Of a stretch of DNA of 64,000 bases, positions 36,901 through 46,499 are shown in pieces (the first letter of the stretch is position 1; every line of letters starts with the position of its first letter). The notes beneath the pieces are model-generated. The model was given only the letters and a program-made list of their open reading frames with translations. It was not told the origin of the DNA and made no database searches. A program made the translations under genes and the position numbers. The DNA is from Turnera subulata (taxonomy: Eukaryota > Streptophyta > Magnoliopsida > Malpighiales > Passifloraceae): NCBI GenBank assembly GCA_028386065.3, contig JAKUCV010000410.1, forward strand, positions 34,475 to 98,474, in the 5' to 3' direction.

Positions 36901-38600
36901 TAGTTATTCCACTTAGTTTAGTTCCAAAAAGAATTGCTACCTTGATAGTTCCATAAATGATTAGAAAAAAAAAAAGAAAAAGAAGAAAAAGAATTATGGA
37001 AGTGCCAATTTGATCAGCCAACACTTCAATAGTTGTACAAAATAAAGTCTGGTTAATCTACAATAAATCAACTTCTCCTATTGTACAAAGTTGAAATATG
37101 CATAGCTATGCAGGATGGGCAGGAAGAAGCAATATTCCACTGGTGAATCACTATATTAGTAAGAAGAAGGTGATGATAATACAAGGAGGAAATGACTTTC
37201 CAACTAAACAATGACAGGATTAAAAAGGTGGAGCCCAAACCTCCAATTGAATGAGCCAACTGTTTGCTCCTGAACCATATCCACGATGCAAATGATACCC
37301 AGGCAATGTTCCATCCAGACAAACTGTGACACAAGCACACCAAAACAGTTATTAGGGCACTTTATCTCCTGGATCCAGATATTAATATTAGTTTCCACAT
37401 CAAACGGTTCATAGTCCCTTTTTTTTTCCTTTTTGGATTTTTAGATTTTATTTTACCTCACTTATTTCTTAACCTCTGATCTAGGAAGGAAGGGTGTTAT
37501 TGTATAACAAGGGGGTGAATCCTAATCCCTCAAATCAAGCTTCTTAATTAAATCTCCGAAACATTAGCAGCAGATACATGACCCAACAATTTATTTTCTC
37601 TCCATAGAGCGATACATTAGAAAAAGAAAAAAAAAACATAAATGGAAAAAAGGGGCAGATTAATAGACATAATTAACGTGATTGAATTTACATTTTTTTA
37701 ACAATGGATTAACATGGTTGATTCTTTGATTATCCACTACACCAGGTATACTACAAGTGTTACGACATGGAGTTTTCCTTATTTGGTACGTAAGTGTTAC
37801 AATGAGTAAAGGCAAAGGAAGAAAACAACAAAGTATTTCCTCCCCCAAAAAAAAAAAAGACATTAAAGAACAGAACAAAATTAAATGTCATAATCTGACC
37901 AATGAACTAACAAGATGATTGGACGCAGAGGAGCAACAAAGGAAAAAAACAGGGCCACAAGCACCAGAACGTACCAAATATCAATGCCTTTCTTTAAAAA
38001 AATAATAACAATAATAAATCCTAAACTCATTTTTTTAAAAAAAAAAAAAAAGACAAAAGGCCTTTTGTTCTTCTCTTTCCACAGTTGAAATAATGGAGTG
38101 GTGGAAAGGAAAAATAAGAAAAGAAGCCAGAAAACAAATCTAGATTAAGAACTCAGCAACCAGTTCTGCAGCAATGCAATATCAGCAGCAGCTAAATCTG
38201 TTCTGCTGCAATGCCATATTGGGGAAAGAGCTAAAGCTAGATCAGTGTGTACTCTGATACTCTCTTCTAATTCCAAACAGAACCCAAAAGTACTAAAAAA
38301 GGGAAACAAAAGGAAAAGAAAACACAGCAAATCAGCTAATCAAAACTAAACAAAAAGCAGTCTTTAAAAGGGGAATAAAGTTGAACCTGCTCCTTTGGCT
38401 CCAGCTCCTTGAATGAGAGTTAGTCCCACCCATAAAGCATTTTGGAATGCAGCAGCTTTAGATTCATTGTAATGGCCGTAATAAGCTTCAGCTTCAGCTT
38501 CAGTGTGGAACACATCTGTTTCATTCATGTAAGAAAACCCATCTGCCCATTTCCCAGAAACACAGCAGACCACAGCAACCAAAACCCACAAAAGATTCAT
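33946..38600 (-). CDS. PAE: Pectin acetylesterase (CE13 / NOTUM-like family)
   Basis: Twelve exons on the minus strand: 38600-38387, 37323-37241, 36660-36531, 36405-36332, 36189-36103, 36016-35892, 35789-35729, 35622-35569, 35460-35383, 35165-35060, 34949-34804, 34053-33946. All have GT-AG borders and compatible phases, giving 421 residues (family about 390-430). One boundary (36103) may be off by one base. A signal peptide ([16 protein letters not shown]) points to secretion into the cell wall. Conserved blocks follow: [42 protein letters not shown], the nucleophile motif [15 protein letters not shown] with the Asp, and the C-terminal [14 protein letters not shown] with the His of the triad. 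The enzyme removes acetyl esters from pectin galacturonan, changing wall porosity and pectin gelling. The first ATG is used since the signal peptide begins there. No defect is seen. Confidence 0.95.
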
Positions 38601-38700
38601 GCTTTACTACCTCTCTCTCTCCCTCTTCCCTCCCTCTTGGTTAAAAATCAAATCTTGAAACAAAAGGTGAATACTTTGCCTAGCTAAGGACTAATGTGCA

Positions 38701-38707
38701 TTTTATA
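38701..38707 (-). promoter_or_regulatory. TATA box of the pectin acetylesterase gene
   Basis: TATAAAA on the minus strand, about 100 bp upstream of the start codon. The interval holds a CT-rich leader on the coding strand (38610-38640). Confidence 0.55.
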
Positions 38708-39148
38708 GCTAGCTAGCTCTTAAAAGTGTGTTAATGAATTGCTGCTATTAAGGGTAATGAATGGTGTTTATGAACAAAACTGTCTGTTTATTACAGAGTT
38801 AGGGGGGCCTAAAAAAGGAATGTGGAAGGAAATGTAAAAATACTACTAGGAAACAAATGGAAGGAAGAGAGGGAGAGAGGGAAGAGGGGTTGTGGTTTTG
38901 GCAAGTGAAGAACAGTACTTGCTTTGCCGGGTCTTTTTAAAGGGTTTTTGTTTACCTGAGGGCAGAGGCACGTTTGGAATCTAAAGCTTAGATTTGCTAG
39001 TATTTGTTAGTGGGTTTTGAATCAGGAGCATCTATCTAGTTATAATGTTACTACTTGTTTGACCCCATCATATCACAGACACCCCCACAGCCGTCGGATG
39101 TGAAATGATACCTGCTGATTGGAGTAGTGATGTGGGGCCAATGATGCA

Positions 39149-39196
39149 AGGCGGTGGTGGTGGTGGACCTGGTGGTGATGGTGGAGGTGGTGGTGT
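39149..39196 (+). repeat. GGT/GGA trinucleotide repeat
   Basis: An imperfect run of GGT triplets with GGA and GAT interruptions, G-rich on the plus strand, about 550 bp upstream of the pectin acetylesterase start. It can be read as a Val-rich frame, but this is a microsatellite artefact. A quadruplex-forming potential is inferred from repeated GG pairs. Confidence 0.6.
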
Positions 39197-39383
39197 TAAT
39201 TAGTTTTAAATTAGAATCACAAGATGATCATGTATATATGCATGCATATATATATCAGGAGATCAGTGGATGTTATTTATTTGTCCATATATTTCTTTTT
39301 TTTCTGGTTTATGTAATGTTGTTTATGGCCTACTTTGAGGTTCTGGATGGGACTAGTGCAAGAAGAAAGGAAAGGATCACAGC

Positions 39384-39589
39384 TGTATTCATGTTCTTTT
39401 TATTAATGATTGGCCCAAATTTTTGGATCGGAACATTAGGGTTAATGACAAACTCATTAAATTACTACTACTACTGCTACTACTACAATGTGACTGCAAA
39501 TCTGATGTTAGTACTAGCTAGTACTGCTACTAAGTACTACTTTAGACCCAAAAAAAAAAGGAACTGCTACTACTACTTTAGATCTAATA
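39384..39589 (+). repeat. dispersed direct duplication, left copy
   Basis: Similar to 44104-44278 in the same orientation. Shared landmarks are TGTATTCATGTTC at the left, TCTGATGTTAGTACTAG in the middle, and TTTAGATCTAAT at the right. Both copies contain a GACC-A(n) insert followed by a second copy of ACTACTTTAGA, so the micro-insertion is older than the duplication. Confidence 0.6.
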
Positions 39590-41719
39590 GTCCATAAATG
39601 CGGCGTGGTAATATTTTATAGAGTTCAGATTTTCTGTTGTGATACTCTTTTCTTTTTGAGAATGGCTTAAATCTCAGTTTTTGAAACTTCAAGTGCTGCT
39701 AGAACTAGTTGCACTTTTTGATAATGTCTGATCCTAAATTAGTGAGTTCTATAATTGGTAAAAAGATATGGCTCGATATCAACGATCAAGGGGATTCTAA
39801 TAAGAACACCAATTGATAACAATAAATTATGTGTTTTAGCCTTTGAATGCGGCATGTCTGGTCCTTGACATCAAGTGATGTTTGAGGCTTATACTATAGC
39901 TTTTATGTAATTCTGTGTCGATCTAAGTCTCACTTCATGTGAATCTACACCATTAGTTATTATTACTACCTCACAATTACTAGTACTAACAATTAAGAAA
40001 TCCCATGTCCTTGTTTTCCTTGACCAACACATTAAAGACGTCAAGATTGACAGTAGTAGTAGTTTAAAATTAACTCTCTGGTTCCATGTTTTCAGGCCTC
40101 TTGATCATCAACATGGATTTGCACATGGTTTTGTGGTACCAAAAAGGAAAACTACTAGTGTATTAAAAGAACAAGCTCTGTTTAATGATATTAAGGTCGA
40201 GTATATGGGAAGAACTTAATTTCACAATTTTCACTCAAAATGAACCTCAGATTAGGCGTGAGCCTCCAATCAATGTGAATAGTGCGGATTTATTGGCTAT
40301 AATCCTCTAATTTAATCCCCGACCTGGCTCTCTGATGGCGTGCATTAGAATCTTTTAGGGTCACAAATAGTTCCATTATTCTATGGTTAATTGGGGGCCA
40401 CAATCAATGCAAGTTCCAGGCCTTAATTAACGAGGCTAATCCTGTGGTGATGGTGGGGACTAATTAAGATTTGAAAGGCAGGCAAGAAGGAATGATTTAA
40501 TTAGAAGCTATTTTTTTCTTTTTTGTTTTTTTTTGTTTCAAAATTATGAAAGTTGCCAACTTGCCCAACATTTGTCTTTGGACTTGGCATTTTCACACAG
40601 GGACCTCACCACCAGAGTCAGTCACTAGCAAAGGCTAAATGCCATATGATTTTATGGTTACACTTGTCTCACATCCTACCCAAAAATTGACAATCTGAGG
40701 ACTCTTCTCCATTTGGTTCACGTAACTCATAAGTCTATTATTCCATCCTTGCAGTTTGGGCTAACATTTCTTCTACACGTAAACCCACAAATGGGTATCA
40801 ACCATTTAGTTCAACCATGCATTTGAATGTTTCCCCTAATTTGGTTAACTACCTAAAAGTGCATGGATATTGAGATATGTATAATGTTATTATGTCAGTA
40901 GTGCTTCCATACTTCCATTATAAGGATGACTGCTCGTGTTAACGGGTAGAGTTAATAAGGAGAGATTAGATTAGTCCCGTCATCCGCTGAGATCCTCTTT
41001 TTTTTTTTAAAAAAAAGAATAACAAAATAATAAATTGGAGAAGGAAAATAAATTACCATTACTACTTTTTTATGCTAAAAGAGTATTCGGTCGACTTCTG
41101 GACTAATTTCTCCTCATTGCTCAACGCATCTTCCTTGTATACAATTTTTGTACATTCATTTCCATCAAAATTCCAAATATAGACCTTAAGATTTAAAGAG
41201 ATTGTTGTAGATTCTAATTGGAAAATTATCATTAGTATTGGTCAACCTGCAAAATAATAATATTTAATACTGCAAAAACGTGTACAACGAGGGGTTAAAC
41301 CCAAAATTACTACCGAGTTGCATTAGTATGTACCCATCGCCTTCCAAAAATACAATCATCAAAAGACCTTTCAAATTATCTTCTAAAGTTTCATCCAGAC
41401 TATAGTTTAAAAACATATCTTTCAACATAACAAAGTACCATCCGTTTACAATACTCAAGTCCATAGGAAACCCTGGAAAATGGCTCGCACTAGTCCCTAG
41501 ATGGTCAAGCTTTTCTTCTGAAAATCACTCTGCAGAAAAGAAATGGCACCGATTACCACCCAAGTTATACCAGGATCTCTTGATAAATGAAAGACTAATT
41601 CATTATAGAATCACCACAAAAAGAAAAAAAAATGCAAAAATACCTGACGGCTGTGCTATCTCAGCACCCTCAATCTCCCCACCATCCTCAAGTGCCAAAT
41701 CTTCAATTGGCTGTTCTTT

Positions 41720-42113
41720 TCCTTTTCTTTTTTTTTTAATTTATAAGAATTGACCTAAAATTTTAAAATAATTTTAAAAATTATATTTAAATTGGATTAA
41801 AACTTTGGAGGGCAAAATAAGATTTTTTCTTGAGGTTACTATTCAAAACCTCAAGAACCTAAAAAAATATCTACACTTTAATTAGAATAATAGATTAAAA
41901 TTAAAAAAAAAAAGAAATTTACTTAAAATATACCTTATTTTGCCTCCCAAACCAAATCAAATCACTTTGTTGTCTGCAAAGTAATTTTTAGGGATCGACA
42001 TGCTTTGGGTTTCATAGCAAATATGATTAGAATGGTGATATATTTATACGCAATGATGTTACTTTTTTGCTCACCATTCTTGGTGCTTTTATTTCCAACA
42101 CTTTCCTCAACAC
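41720..42113 (+). repeat. duplicated AT-rich segment plus NPF exon-2 fragment, copy A
   Basis: The left 270 bp match 42842-43118. The right part (about 41990-42113) matches the second coding exon of the NPF gene (52340-52506), including FIANM, the LVIY stretch and LTILGAFIS. It lacks the 49 bases corresponding to 52407-52455, so the transporter frame is broken. Copy B shares the same deletion. This is a pseudogene fragment, not a gene. Confidence 0.7.
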
Positions 42114-42243
42114 CAAATTAGGGAAAACTAACAACCCCAAACTAAACAAGAAACTAAACAGACAGAAATCAGTAAAGATCCCGCGCGAGCAAAACGAAAA
42201 ATTTTTTACCTTCTTTCTTCCCACCCGTGCGTCCCTCTCCTTC

Positions 42244-42836
42244 ATGGCGATGGCGAAAAAATTCGCACTTACTCTAGTAGAGTTGAAACAACTAGATCGT
42301 CTTCGTCAATTTGCTGCTTGCAGACTCGCTTTTGAGCTGGAAGACTATGAGAAAATTCGCTTACAAGCCTGCAAGGAGAGAATCGAGAGGGAGATACGCG
42401 ATACTATTCTAGAGCGTTTGGCCCTCCCACAGAGTACGCTTCTTGGTTTTCTTTTTCTTTTTCTTTTTTTTTCTGCCATATTTTTTTTTTACTTGGTTCA
42501 GAATTCCCTTTTTCAGAATCTCTCATCGTCCGCTGCGGCACCAAGGTGGAGGTGCTATCCTACTACAATGGTTTCCGGGAGTTCTACACCGGCATCGTTC
42601 TCTGGCGTGCCTCCTGCGACGACCGTTTCCAATACGACCAAGAAGCTGAGGGCGGCGCTCCATTGGGGCCGACTCCGCCCCCCTCCGCCCCCTGAGGAGA
42701 AGCCCATGGCTTTCAAGATCGGGGACAGAGTCGAGGCCTTCCACAACCAAGGCTGGTGGGAGGGGACGGTGACCGAGGAGCTACAGGCCGACGGAAAGCT
42801 CTGTACTGTTTTGCTTGGCCATCCGACAGGGTACAC
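42244..42836 (+). pseudogene. partial Agenet (Tudor-like) domain gene with frameshift
   Basis: Exon 1 (42244-42433) encodes a helical, charged leader starting MAMAKKFALTLVELKQLDRL. Exon 2 starts after the acceptor at 42515-42516 (a second in-frame acceptor lies 15 bases earlier) and encodes SLIVRCGTKVEVLSYYNGF and REFYTGIVLWRASCDDRFQY, an Agenet module. A second module follows, FKIGDRVEAFHNQGWWEGTV, but it lies in a different frame. The switch falls in the C-rich stretch 42675-42692, after which the first frame meets TGA (42693-42695). Agenet modules are Tudor-family folds found in plant chromatin or RNA-binding proteins, usually as tandem pairs like this. A donor-like site ends the homology at about 42830, and there the duplicated NPF-associated repeat B begins, so the 3' part of the gene is missing. 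If the indel is a sequencing error, exons 1-2 are still only a fragment. Confidence 0.65.
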
Positions 42837-42841
42837 TTCTT

Positions 42842-43273
42842 TTCTTTTTCTTTTTTTTAATTTATAAGAATCGACCTAAAAAATTAAAATAATTTTAAAA
42901 ATTATATTTAAATTGGATTAAAACTTTGGAGGGCAAATAAAGATTTTTTCTTGAGGTTACTATTCAAAACCTCAAGATCCTTAAAAATTATCTACTCTTT
43001 AATAAGAATAGTAGATTGAATTTTTTTTAAAAAAGAATATTACTTAAAATATACCTTATTTTGCCTCCCAAACCAAATCAAATCACTTTGTTGTCTGCAC
43101 AAGCAATTTTTAGGGATCGACATGCTTTGGGTTTCATAGCAAATATGATTAGATTGGTGATATACTTATACGCAATGATGTTACTTTTTTGCTCACCATT
43201 ATTGGTACTTTCATTTCCAACACTTTCCTCAACAAATTCCACACCATTCTGATCTTTGGAACACTAGAGATTT
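42842..43273 (+). repeat. duplicated AT-rich segment plus NPF exon-2 fragment, copy B
   Basis: The left 277 bp match 41720-41996 with scattered changes. The right part (about 43110-43273) matches NPF exon 2 further than copy A, through the CTCATCTTTGGAACACTAGAG-like end. It carries the same 49-base internal deletion. Copies A and B enclose the Agenet fragment. Confidence 0.7.
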
Positions 43274-43410
43274 TGATATTGCATGACAGATGTTTATTCT
43301 AACCTTTTTTTTTTCTTTTTGAAGCCCCCAATTTGTAGGGTACTTAAATTATCACACAAGACAACGCTTATTTCACACAAAAAAAAGAAAAGACACAACG
43401 CATGTATACA

Positions 43411-43463
43411 ACAAGAAAGCACAAATTGGTATGTACCAAAAAAACAAGAAAGCACAAATTGGT
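43411..43463 (+). repeat. poly(A) micro-insertion with 20-bp target duplication
   Basis: ACAAGAAAGCACAAATTGGT is perfectly repeated at 43411-43430 and 43444-43463. The insert (43431-43443) is ATGTACC plus six A. The ACC-A(n) ending again matches the SINE family. Confidence 0.75.
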
Positions 43464-44103
43464 GAAATGGGCACTCATATGGGAAACAGCCAAATTCAAT
43501 TGAAGCCAATGTTAGAGGGGAGGGAGCCTTTCCTCCTCTTGGGCTTTGGCTGCTATGATGCACAAGGCCCACAACTTGCTGCCTTTCTTGCTCAATATGT
43601 GGGTGAAGGTCTGCCTAATTTAATTGTTCTTTGATTAAAATCTCACCATTAATTAATATTATATATAATCAATTACGGATTATAATTAGTTTTGCACTTA
43701 CAAGAAAGAAGCACATGTATATCATGGATAGATACGGTTTTGTTTTGTCTAGTATTACGGTGTGGGGATTCCTATATTTAACACAAGAAAAACACTGAAC
43801 AAACAATACATACAAGAAACTAAGTTGAGCCTCTTAGATGGATAGCACCCATATCTATGAAGGGTAGTATACATGTGGAGTATGGTACATGTGATCCAGT
43901 ATGTTATAATTGGCTTGTCACTTTTCCTTCCTTCCCATGGGCCATGTCTATGGGGGCCGGATTTATGCAAGTTAATTTATTTGTGGGTGGACACCATTTC
44001 CCTTCTTCCCAAACACAAAAAAATGAACCATGCAGCTTCTTAATATGTCTCACCTGTGGGTTTCAATTCTACCCCTTGTGTTAAGTGATTTTCCAGTATA
44101 AAG

Positions 44104-44278
44104 TGTATTCATGTTCCTCCTCTTTTTCTTTTTATTTTTAGGCTTAGTGACAAACACATTAATTACTACTACTAGTCTACTACTACAACGTGACTAGCTA
44201 CAAAAATCTGATGTTAGTACTAGTACCAGTACTACTTTAGACCAAAAAAAAAAGTCTACAACTACTTTAGATCTAATG
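44104..44278 (+). repeat. dispersed direct duplication, right copy
   Basis: Partner of 39384-39589, somewhat shorter, with several indels. It lies immediately left of the TRIM element. Confidence 0.6.
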
Positions 44279-44350
44279 GTCGCGCGCTGGTTGCTCGATG
44301 TTTCCATTTGGTAAACACCATTAATCCAACCGAAAGAAAAACACACTAGT

Positions 44351-45055
44351 AATTTTGTTGAAATATAAGTGTGAGTGGTGAATCACACATCGGAGAGAAA
44401 GAGGCCAAGTGAGTAACATATAAGTGAAGTGGACACATGTACCCAATACCTTGAGGTTTTGGGTTACAGAGTGGTTTCCTGGTCACGCGTATGGATCTCA
44501 CTTGGGCCTCGCGTACTGTCTCCCTGGTTTTCGAGCGACTCCCGATTCTCAACACGTGGTAGCGGAGCCGATGGTTCGGCTGGGACGGAATGGTTTGCGA
44601 CATGATGATGTTCCCATGGCTGCTTCCCCCATGTGGAACGAAGAGCGGTTGGACTCTTGGCCCAAGCTCGGTTGGAGTTGTAAGGCGTGGCTCCGGATAT
44701 GAGTGGTTTCAGCAGGCGCATGCTTCTAGGTGGCTTTGCTTCCCCGGCCTAAGTGAAGTTATAAGTCGTTGCTCCCGATGGAATGAGCTCTTGGAGCATC
44801 GGCAGACGCGTGCTCTTGGAACGGGCTTGATGGTAGAGTGAGCTCTTGGTGATGTTGCGAAAAGTTTCCAAAATGTTTCCGTTGAAGGGGGAGTAGGCCC
44901 GATGATGTCCGATATGGAAGAGTCTCACACTTGAGGGGGAGATTGTTGAAATATAAGTGTGAGTGGTGAATCCCACATCGGAGAGAAAGAGGCCAAGTGA
45001 GTATGGATGTACTGTCTCCCTGGTTTTCGAGCGACTCCCGATTCTCAACAAATTT
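44351..45055 (+). mobile_element. TRIM (terminal-repeat retrotransposon in miniature)
   Basis: The element covers 44356-45050. The left LTR (44356-44554, 199 bp) and right LTR (44944-45050, 107 bp) both start TGTTGAAATATAAGTG and end GATTCTCAACA. The right one lacks about 92 bp found in the left one. A primer-binding site similar to the initiator-Met tRNA type (TGGTAGCGGAGCC, from 44557) follows the left LTR, and a polypurine tract (GAGGGGGAGA, near 44933-44942) precedes the right LTR. Perfect 5-bp target duplications AATTT flank it (44351-44355, 45051-45055). The 389-bp interior has no coding capacity, so movement would need proteins supplied by an autonomous element. Confidence 0.9.
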
Positions 45056-45225
45056 AAAAGGCAAACAAGTGATATATCAAAGTTTTCAAAAGAAAAAGGA
45101 GAGGAGAGCATATTCAAACCACCAACCAGCAGCTATAGTTGATATTTCTCAACCAATTTAATTAAGTGAAAATTTCGCCAAACCCACAAAGAAGAGTAAG
45201 TACTGAGAGTGTACGTGCGTATAGT

Positions 45226-46443
45226 TCAACTCAATTTGCAGTGGTGGGGCGAGGCAATTGGTTGGAGTGGTGCAAACGGAAACACATCGTGGAGACGATG
45301 ATCAGCAGCACTAGTCGTCATAGCTCCATATCTGTGGCTATACAAACGAAAGTAGACGATATGTTCATCGTTTGGGTCGAAAGCCAGCACTGTGACCTGA
45401 TGAATGCGGTCCCTCAAAAACTCCTTCAAGCCAACATCATCTGTGTCCAAACGATCATCTGTGTCCCAACATTTTGTACTGAAACACATCTTCTTAGCAT
45501 ACCTCCATTTTCCCTTTCGTAGTCTTTTAGCTCCCAAATCTGAAGAAAGACCAGGATGGATAGTGCTCCAGAAGCCGGAAAGAGCCCTTGCACTCTCCAA
45601 AAGAGGTGGACATGCCTCTCGAGTTAGGAGTTTCAATTATATGGCATCTCTTGGGCTCAAAAGGATTGTACCCCACCATTGCACTTCCCCTCAAGCCCTT
45701 GAGAAACAAGATGCCATTCCAGCTAAATATATTGTCCAAGCCGATTGAAAAACCTCGATCTAGTGGCGGATGCCATACCGACTCTATCTCTTCCCACTTG
45801 TTTGTCTCGAAAGAAAAAAACCTCGGTCACGAACCAACCCTCCTCTCCATGAAATCTCACCACCCTGTAGTTATTGTCGTCATCACACTCGAAGCCTACA
45901 CCTACCCTTGTCATGAAAGGGTATTTGCGAGGGAAGGGTGGAAGGGCAACCCACTCCCTTGTTAGTGGGTTGCATATGTAATACACTCTTGGTTCGTCGT
46001 TTGATAATTCCAGGTTTTCGCATATTGCGTGGCACAAAAGCAAGCCATTACAGGTTGCAGCAATTCGAACACTACTACTGGATGCCGAACAAGGGAGAAA
46101 ATCCAAGTTGAATGATGTGTGGCATCCGCCGGGTGGTGGATTGGATTTGGAAAGTACGTAGTTGATGAATTTGTATTCGTTGTTGTCCTTGGGGCTGAGG
46201 TTGGCGATGAGGAGAAAGTGTCTTCTTCTATTACAGAGTTCCTTCAAGCGACGATTGAAGATTGGGGTGGAGATCAAGGATTTCCATCGCTTGCACACCA
46301 ACTTAATTACATTGAAAGGGAAATTTAGGAGAAGGGCATGCTCTGCACAGGATTTCCATCAACAAATCATCGTCGACGTCCTTCATACTTGATCTAATTC
46401 GCTTATTCGTTGGTGTTGAAAATTTTTCATCTGCCGGTGCCAT
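45226..46443 (-). pseudogene. F-box protein pseudogene (F-box plus F-box-associated domain)
   Basis: Starts at ATG 46443 with MAPADEKFSTPTNKRIRSSM, then DDDLLMEILCR, the start of an F-box. Compared with the usual FQCKLVCKRW sequence, four extra bases (TTAA type, about 46303-46308) break the frame. The next frame continues LVCKRWKSLISTPIF and, later, CNGLLLCH, YYICNPLTREWVALP and GVGFECDDDNNYRVVRFHGE, an F-box-associated domain. Further frame changes follow near 45725-45800 and about 45530-45600. The C-terminal part (WRYAKKMCFSTKCWDTDD, then VTVLAFDPNDEHIVYFRLYS) is in a third frame. At least three disruptions make a working SCF substrate receptor unlikely. A TATA-like run (46487-46496, minus) remains upstream. 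Confidence 0.8.
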
Positions 46444-46499
46444 GGTTTAATTTCCTACTACAGTGCAAGAGTTTAGCTGTAGCTAGCTATATATATATG

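Larger units (their letters stand above)
38720..41960. other. intergenic region upstream of the pectin acetylesterase gene
   Basis: AT-rich DNA with a GGT-rich microsatellite (about 39149-39196), the left copy of a 0.2-kb dispersed duplication (39384-39589), and from about 41720 the left copy of an AT-rich repeat attached to an NPF exon fragment. No intact gene is supported. Confidence 0.4.

Noticed and set aside
39149..39240. Val-rich peptide frame
   Set aside because: It is a reading of the GGT microsatellite and continues into unrelated AT-rich sequence.
41264..41464. 66-residue minus-strand frame (MDLSIVNGWYFVML...)
   Set aside because: It reads like a piece of a protein, perhaps an F-box-associated domain, but it is too short and isolated to assign.
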